Made by a program: the position numbers and the translations under genes
Source: Argyresthia goedartella
Taxonomy: Eukaryota > Arthropoda > Insecta > Lepidoptera > Argyresthiidae
NCBI GenBank assembly: GCA_949825045.1
Contig: OX463827.1
Location: 1,758,501 to 1,822,500, forward strand
Reading direction: 5' to 3'
Length of the DNA stretch: 64,000 bases
The notes under the pieces: generated by a model
The model's input: only the letters and a program-made list of their open reading frames with translations
Database searches by the model: none
Told to the model about the DNA's origin: nothing
Shown: positions 52,801 through 61,800 of the stretch, piece by piece
Position numbering within the stretch: the stretch's first letter is position 1
Layout of the letters: the number at the start of each line of letters is the position of its first letter

Positions 52801-55800
52801 GTCTGGTTATGCAGCGCCCCCTCGTGCTCTACAGAACAACTTGCTGCTACAAGCAGTCCTATGCCGAGTCTCGTTATGCAGCGCCCCCTCGTGCTCTGCA
52901 GTACAACTTGCTGCTACAAGCAGTCCTATGCCGAGTCTCGTTATGCAGCGCCCCCTCGTGCTCTGCAGTACAACTTGCTGCTACAAGCAGTCCTATGCCG
53001 AGTCTCGTTATGCAGCGCCCCCTCGTGCTCTGCAGTACAACTTGCTGCTACAAGCAGTCCTATGCCGAGTCTCGTTATGCAGCGCCCCCTCGTGCTCTGC
53101 AGTATAACTTGCTGCTACAAGCAGTCCTATGCCGAGTCTCGTTATGCAGCGCCCCCTCGTGCTCTGCAGTACAACTTGCTGCTACAAGCAGTCCTATGCC
53201 GAGTCTCGTTATGCAGCGCCCCCTCGTGCTCTGCAGTACAACTTGCTGCTACAAGCAGTCCTATGCCGAGTCTCGTTATGCAGCGCCCCCTCGTGCTCTG
53301 CAGTACAACTTGCTGCTACAAGCAGTCCTATGCCGAGTCTCGTTATGCAGCGCCCCCTCGTGCTCTGCAGTACAACTTGCTGCTACAAGCAGTCCTATGC
53401 CGAGTCTCGTTATGCAGCGCCCCCTCGTGCTTTGCAGTACAACTTGCTGCTACAAGCAGTCCTATGCCGAGTCTCGTTATGCAGCGCCCCCTCGTGCTCT
53501 GCAGTACAACTTGCTGCTACAAGCAGTCCTATGCCGAGTCTCGTTATGCAGCGCCCCCTCGTGCTCTGCAATACAACTTGCTGCTACAAGCAGTCCTATG
53601 CCGAGTCTCGTTATGCAGCGCCCCCTCGTGCTCTGCAGTACAACTTGCTGCTACAAGCAGTCCTATGCCGAGTCTCGTTATGCAGCGCCCCCTCGTGCTC
53701 TGCAGTACAACTTGCTGCTACAAGCAGTCCTATGCCGAGTCTCGTTATGCAGCGCCCCCTCGTGCTCTGCAGTACAACTTGCTGCTACAAGCAGTCCTAT
53801 GCCGAGTCTCGTTATGCAGCGCCCCCTCGTGCTCTGCAGTACAACTTGCTGCTACAAGCAGTCCTATGCCGAGTCTCGTTATGCAGCGCCCCCTCGTGCT
53901 TTGCAGTACAACTTGCTGCTACAAGCAGTCCTATGCCGAGTCTCGTTATGCAGCGCCCCCTCGTGCTCTGCAGTACAACTTGCTGCTACAAGCAGTCCTA
54001 TGCCGAGTCTCGTTATGCAGCGCCCCCTCGTGCTCTACAGTACAACTTGCTGCTACAAGCAGTCCTATGCCGAGTCTCGTTATGCAGCGCCCCCTCGTGC
54101 TCTGCAATACAACTTGCTGCTACAAGCAGTCCTATGCCGAGTCTCGTTATGCAGCGCCCCCTCGTGCTCTGCAATACAATTTGCTGCTACAAGCAGTCCT
54201 ATGCCGAGTCTCGTTATGCAGCGCCCCCTCGTGCTCTGCAGTACAACTTGCTGCTACAAGCAGTCCTATGCCGAGTCTCGTTATGCAGCGCCCCCTCGTG
54301 CTCTGCAATACAACTTGCTGCTACAAGCAGTCCTATGCCGAGTCTCGTTATGCAGCGCCCCCTCGTGCTCTGCAGTACAACTTGCTGCTACAAGCAGTCC
54401 TATGCCGAGTCTCGTTATGCAGCGCCCCCTCGTGCTCTGCAGTACAACTTGCTGCTACAAGCAGTCCTATGCCGAGTCTCGTTATGCAGCGCCCCCTCGT
54501 GCTCTGCAGTACAACTTGCTGCTACAAGCAGTCCTATGCCGAGTCTCGTTATGCAGCGCCCCCTCGTGCTCTGCAGTACAACTTGCTGCTACAAGCAGTC
54601 CTATGCCGAATCTCGTTATGCAGCGCCCCCTCGTGCTCTGCAGTACAACTTGCTGCTACAAGCAGTCCTATGCCGAGTCTCGTTATGCAGCGCCCCCTCG
54701 TGCTCTGCAGTACAACTTGCTGCTACAAGCAGTCCTATGCCGAGTCTCGTTATGCAGCGCCCCCTCGTGCTCTACAGTACAACTTGCTGCTACAAGCAGT
54801 CCTATGCCGAGTCTCGTTATGCAGCGCCCCCTCGTGCTCTACAGAACAACTTGCTGCTACAAGCAGTCCTATGCCGAGTCTCGTTATGCAGCGCCCCCTC
54901 GTGCTCTGCAGTACAACTTGCTGCTACAAGCAGTCCTATGCCGAGTCTCGTTATGCAGCGCCCCCTCGTGCTCTGCAGTACAACTTGCTGCTACAAGCAG
55001 TCCTATGCCGAGTCTCGTTATGCAGCGCCCCCTCGTGCTCTGCAGTACAACTTGCTGCTACAAGCAGTCCTATGCCGAGTCTCGTTATGCAGCGCCCCCT
55101 CGTGCTCTGCAGTATAACTTGCTGCTACAAGCAGTCCTATGCCGAGTCTCGTTATGCAGCGCCCCCTCGTGCTCTGCAGTACAACTTGCTGCTACAAGCA
55201 GTCCTATGCCGAGTCTCGTTATGCAGCGCCCCCTCGTGCTCTGCAGTACAACTTGCTGCTACAAGCAGTCCTATGCCGAGTCTCGTTATGCAGCGCCCCC
55301 TCGTGCTCTGCAGTACAACTTGCTGCTACAAGCAGTCCTATGCCGAGTCTCGTTATGCAGCGCCCCCTCGTGCTCTGCAGTACAACTTGCTGCTACAAGC
55401 AGTCCTATGCCGAGTCTCGTTATGCAGCGCCCCCTCGTGCTCTGCAGTACAACTTGCTGCTACAAGCAGTCCTATGCCGAGTCTCGTTATGCAGCGCCCC
55501 CTCGTGCTCTGCAGTACAACTTGCTGCTACAAGCAGTCCTATGCCGAGTCTCGTTATGCAGCGCCCCCTCGTGCTCTACAGTACAACTTGCTGCTACAAG
55601 CAGTCCTATGCCGAGTCTCGTTATGCAGCGCCCCCTCGTGCTCTGCAGTACAACTTGCTGCTACAAGCAGTCCTATGCCGAGTCTCGTTATGCAGCGCCC
55701 CCTCGTGCTCTGCAGTACAACTTGCTGCTACAAGCAGTCCTATGCCGAGTCTCGTTATGCAGCGCCCCCTCGTGCTCTGCAGTACAACTTGCTGCTACAA

Positions 55801-58800
55801 GCAGTCCTATGCCGAGTCTCGTTATGCAGCGTACCCTCGTGCTCTGCAGTACAACTTGCTGCTACAAGCCGTCCTATGCCGAGTCTCGTTATGCAGCGCC
55901 CCCTCGTGCTCTGCAGTACAACTTGCTGCTACAAGCAGTCCTATGCCGAGTCTCGTTATGCAGCGCCCCCTCGTGCTCTGCAGTACAACTTGCTGCTACA
56001 AGCAGTCCTGTGCCGAGTCTCGTTATGCAGCGCCCCCTCGTGCTCTGCAGTACAACTTGCTGCTACAAGCAGTCCTATGCCGAGTCTCGTTGTGCAGCGC
56101 CCCCTCGTGCTCTGCAGTACAACTTGCTGCTACAAGCAGTCCTATGCCGAGTCTCGTTATGCAGCGCCCCCTCGTGCTCTGCAGTACAACTTGCTGCTAC
56201 AAGCAGTCCTATGCCGAGTCTCGTTATGCAGCGCCCCCTCGTGCTCTGCAGTACAACTTGCTGCTACAAGCAGTCCTATGCCGAGTCTCGTTATGCAGCG
56301 CCCCCTCGTGCTCTGCAGTACAACTTGCTGCTACAAGCAGTCCTATGCCGAGTCTCGTTATGCAGCGCCCCCTCGTGCTCTGCAGTACAACTTGCTGCTA
56401 CAAGCAGTCCTATGCCGAGTCTCGTTATGCAGCGCCCCCTCGTGCTCTGCAGTACAACTTGCTGCTACAAGCCGTCCTATGCTGAGTCTCGTTATGCAGC
56501 GCCCCCTCGTGCTCTGCAGTACAACTTGCTGCTACAAGCAGTCCTATGCCGAGTCTCGTTATGCAGCGCCCCCTCGTGCTCTGCAGTACAACTTGCTGCT
56601 ACAAGCAGTCCTGTGCCGAGTCTCGTTATGCAGCGCCCCCTCGTGCTCTGCAGTACAACTTGCTGCTACAAGCAGTCCTATGCCGAGTCTCGTTGTGCAG
56701 CGCCCCCTCGTGCTCTGCAGTACAACTTGCTGCTACAAGCAGTCCTATGCCGAGTCTCGTTATGCAGCGAACCCTCGTGCTCTGCAGTACAACTTGCTGC
56801 TACAAGCAGTCCTATGCCGAGTCTCGTTATGCAGCGCCCCCTCGTGCTCTGCAGTACAACTTGCTGCTACAAGCAGTCCTATGCCGAGTCTCGTTATGCA
56901 GCGCCCCCTCGTGCTTTGCAGTACAACTTGCTGCTACAAGCAGTCCTATGCCGAGTCTCGTTATGCAGCGCCCCCTCGTGCTCTGCAGTACAACTTGCTG
57001 CTACAAGCAGTCCTATGCCGAGTCTCGTTATGCAGCGCCCCCTCGTGCTCTACAGTACAACTTGCTGCTACAAGCAGTCCTATGCCGAGTCTCGTTATGC
57101 AGCGCCCCCTCGTGCTCTGCAGTACAACTTGCTGCTACAAGCAGTCCTATGCCGAGTCTCGTTATGCAGCGCCCCCTCGTGCTCTGCAGTACAACTTGCT
57201 GCTACAAGCAGTCCTATGCCGAGTCTCGTTATGCAGCGCCCCCTCGTGCTCTGCAGTACAACTTGCTGCTACAAGCAGTCCTATGCCGAGTCTCGTTATG
57301 CAGCGCCCCCTCGTGCTCTGCAGTACAACTTGCTGCTACAAGCAGTCCTATGCCGAGTCTCGTTATGCAGCGCCCCCTCGTGCTCTGCGGTACAACTTGC
57401 TGCTACAAGCCGTCCTATGCCGAGTCTCGTTATGCAGCGCCCCCTCGTGCTCTGCAGTACAACTTGCTGCTACAAGCAGTCCTATGCCGAGACTCGTTAT
57501 GCAGCGCCCCCTCGTGCTCTGCAGTACAACTTGCTGCTACAAGCAGTCCTATGCCGAGTCTCGTTTTGCAGCGCCCCCTCGTGCTCTGCAGTACAACTTG
57601 CTGCTACAAGCAGTCCTGTGCCGAGTCTCGTTATGCAGCGCCCCCTCGTGCTCTGCAGTACAACTTGCTGCTACAAGCAGTCCTATGCCGAGTCTCGTTG
57701 TGCAGCGCCCCCTCGTGCTCTGCAGTACAACTTGCTGCTACAAGCAGTCCTATGCCGAGTCTCGTTATGCAGCGCCCCCTCGTGCTCTGCAGTACAACTT
57801 GCTGCTACAAGCAGTCCTATGCCGAGTCTCGTTATGCAGCGCCCCCTCGTGCTCTGCAGTACAACTTGCTGCTACAAGCAGTCCTATGCCGAGTCTCGTT
57901 ATGCAGCGCCCCCTCGTGCTCTGCAGTACAACTTGCTGCTACAAGCAGTCCTATGCCGAGTCTCGTTATGCAGCGCCCCCTCGTGCTCTGCAGTACAACT
58001 TGCTGCTACAAGCAGTCCTATGCCGAGTCTCGTTATGCAGCGCCCCCTCGTGCTCTGCAGTACAACTTGCTGCTACAAGCAGTCCTATGCCGAGTCTCGT
58101 TATGCAGCGCCCCCTCGTGCTCTGCAGTACAACTTGCTGCTACAAGCAGTCCTATGCCGAGTCTCGTTATGCAGCGCCCCCTCGTGCTCTGCAGTACAAC
58201 TTGCTGCTACAAGCAGTCCTATGCCGAGTCTCGTTATGCAGCGCCCCCTCGTGCTCTACAGTACAACTTGCTGCTACAAGCAGTCCTATGCCGAGTCTCG
58301 TTATGCAGCGCCCCCTCGTGCTCTACAGTACAACTTGCTGCTACAAGCAGTCCTATGCCGAGTCTCGTTATGCAGCGCCCCCTCGTGCTCTGCAGTACAA
58401 CTTGCTGCTACAAGCAGTCCTATGCCGAGTCTCGTTATGCAGCGAACCCTCGTGCTCTGCAGTACAACTTGCTGCTACAAGCAGTCCTTTGCCGAGTCTC
58501 GTTATGCAGCGCCCCCTCGTGCTCTGCAGTACAACTTGCTGCTACAAGCAGTCCTATGCCGAGTCTCGTTATGCAGCGCCCCCTCGTGCTCTGCAGTACA
58601 ACTTGCTGCTACAAGCAGTCCTATGCCGAGTCTCGTTATGCAGCGCCCCCTCGTGCTCAGCAGTACAACTTGCTGCTACAAGCAGTCCTATGCCGAGTCT
58701 CGTTATGCAGCGCCCCCTCGTGCTCTGCAGTACAACTTGCTGCTACAATCAGTCCTATGCCGAGTCTCGTTATGCAGCGCCCCCTCGTGCTCTGCAGTAC

Positions 58801-61800
58801 AACTTGCTGCTACAAGCAGTCCTATGCCGAGTCTCGTTATGCAGCGCCCCCTCGTGCTCTACAGTACAACTTGCTGCTACAAGCAGTCCTATGCCGAGTC
58901 TCGTTATGCAGCGCCCCCTCGTGCTCTGCAGTACAACTTGCTGCTACAAGCAGTCCTATGCCGAGTCTCGTTATGCAGCGCCCCCTCGTGCTCTGCAGTA
59001 CAACTTGCTGCTACAAGCAGTCCTATGCCGAGTCTCGTTATGCAGCGCCCCCTCGTGCTCTGCAGTACAACTTGCTGCTACAAGCAGTCCTATGCCGAGT
59101 CTCGTTATGCAGCGCCCCCTCGTGCTCTGCAGTACAACTTGCTGCTACAAGCAGTCCTATGCCGAGTCTCGTTATGCAGCGCCCCCTCGTGCTCTGCAGT
59201 ACAACTTGCTGCTACAAGCAGTCCTATGCCGAGTCTCGTTATGCAGCGCCCCCTCGTGCTCTGCAGTACAACTTGCTGCTACAAGCAGTCCTATGCCGAG
59301 TCTCGTTATGCAGCGCCCCCTCGTGCTCTGCAGTACAACTTGCTGCTACAAGCAGTCCTATGCCGAGTCTCGTTATGCAGCGCCCCCTCGTGCTCTGCAG
59401 TACAACTTGCTGCTACAAGCAGTCCTATGCGGAGTCTCGTTATGCAGCGCCCCCTCGTGCTCTGCAGTACAACTTGCTGCTACAAGCAGTCCTATGCCGA
59501 GTCTCGTTATGCAGCGCCCCCTCGTGCTCTGCAGTACAACTTGCTGCTACAAGCAGTCCTATGCCGAGTCTCGTTATGCAGCGCCCCCTCGTGCTCTGCA
59601 GTACAACTTGCTGCTACAAGCAGTCCTATGCCGAGTCTCGTTATGCAGCGCCCCCTCGTGCTCTGCAGTACAACTTGCTGCTACAAGCAGTCCTATGCCG
59701 AGTCTCGTTATGGAGCGCCCCCTCGTGCTCTGCAGTACAACTTGCTGCTACAAGCAGTCCTATGCCGAGTCTCGTTATGAGACATCACGATCTTGAACCT
59801 CATGCCATGGTAATAAAATCAGAACATATAACGGGAACATGTCAGCTCTAGCTGACCGTGGCATGCAACCGGTCAAACATATCTAAGAAATATATCTAAT
59901 GGCGCGTCCGCACGCTCGGCGAGCCTCGTAAACATCCATGATCTGGGTATTTTTTTTTCTCAGCCGGGATTCGAACCCGGGGCCAATGGTAACTTATTCA
60001 ATAAACTAGGAGGCCGACAGCGCTATTTTGTAAAATGAACAAACGTTCTGTTTCGGTTTCGGTGCAGTTCTGTTGTAATTCAGGTTTGGTTTGGTTAAAT
60101 GAAATTCGGAAATGAAAACCAAAAAAGAAATTCTTATCAGAAAGCATTTAAAAAAATTACTTTACTTGTAATTAAAATAACTTAGGCCAAATGGCCGATG
60201 CAATAACTTCGACGTCCGCCGTGCTTGCTCGCTGACAACAAACTTACGCACTCGCAAGCGTGTGGATGGCATCGTTTGATTCCATCCACACGCTTGCGAG
60301 TTTGTAGTGGCTCGGAGCCTGCGGCAAGTGGCGTCCGAACGAGCCATAAGAAGCTCTAAAATCGTAGCCGTTCAATGTGCAAAACGGTATCGAAATCGGT
60401 CCAGTATTTATCCAATAAAATGGTAACGGACATACTAACACCTTCTAACTCCAAATGCAATCGCCTCCATTCCTTTCCGTCTGTCGTGAGTAAAAAATTG
60501 GAGGGTATTGATACCGTGTTGTTTGGCTGTCCCAGGTCTGCTGGCACGGCACGGCGGTGGCGCGGCGCTGCGAGCCGAGTGGGAGGCGGCAGGGCGGACG
60601 GCGCCGTGTCCGCACGAGCAGCGCATGCATCTCAAGGCCAAGACGCTCGTCGACAGGTAACACTAACATAACGCTCAAGTTGAGAATTAAACGGCTTTTA
60701 CATTAGACTGATCAGGGCCTGCCATGGAAGGGTGCCCTTGGACCCTAATTAGGGACGTGTATTATTTACATTACCCTGATGTAGACGCCCTAACTCAGTC
60801 AGAGAACGAAGCCCTATAACGGACTTGGCGACTGGCTGTTATGCGGAGTTTTGCTCTAATAAACCGCAAATAGATACTTCCACGAATCGAATTGCTCAAT
60901 ATATTTAATATGTATATTTCACCGTAAGATTGTCAAAACCGTTAGTTTATAAACTAACTCTTTAGTTTGTAAACTAACGCGTTAGTTTGTAAACTATCGA
61001 CAAATTGTAAACCAGACCGACAGGGTTTAGAGTTTACGTTTCTCTTGTTCTTACATGTCAACCTAACACGAAGACTATTCAGGGACTTCGCTGCATTGAA
61101 GACTAGAGGGGGCGCTCTAGTCTTCTCCTAAGCTACCGTAGTGTTTGCCCTGGTATTTACTTTGCAATTTAAGTTAAAACTAGTTCACATTTTTATTTTT
61201 ATTATTACAAACTAACGCGAAATATCGTAAGCATTATGGTACAGTTGACAATTTATCGATAGTTTGTAAACTAACGAGAAAAAATCGTAAGATTATAAAC
61301 TAACAGTTTTGGCGATCTCACGGTGACATAGCTATATCTATAATTGCAACATAATAATTGTTAGCCCCCTTCTCCGTCCCCTCAAAGGCCCTATTCACAT
61401 CGAAAACACCGTCCATCTAGGCGTTTCAACTTTCACCATTTTGCTATATTTTCTCCTTGCTTCGCTGGGAAAAAAAAGGTGATATCTATTTCCAGCTCTG
61501 TGGATAACCTACAGCTTATATACAAAGTCTGATAATAGCTAAATGAAAACTAAAAAAGCCAATAACAGGTTATAACTTGTAGCAATAAAATATAAATAAT
61601 TAATAACTAGTCAAAGTAAGAATCAAAAACAGTTCTTATGCGCCATCACTGCAAATTTACTAAATAGATATAAACCAAGTTGAATACCTAAGAATTAGAG
61701 TTAGTCTAACATTACAGACAGAGCTCAACACTAATAATGCTAGAATGCTTCAGAATAAAACATTAAGAAAAGAACCTGTTGTTAATGTGCGCCAAACAGC

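Noticed and set aside
50065..59779. CRISPR array
   Set aside because: Units are contiguous with no unique spacers, the unit is 67 bp, and the genome is animal.
50027..59851. Giant proteins of over 3200 codons read from the array
   Set aside because: They are by-products of a stop-free tandem repeat lying in an intron between well-supported TBK1 exons; three overlapping frames cannot all be genes. Kept only as a repeat and a hypothesis.
59960..60010. Functional tRNA gene on the minus strand
   Set aside because: Only the T-arm/B box side is clear; the sequence after it matches the SINE family.
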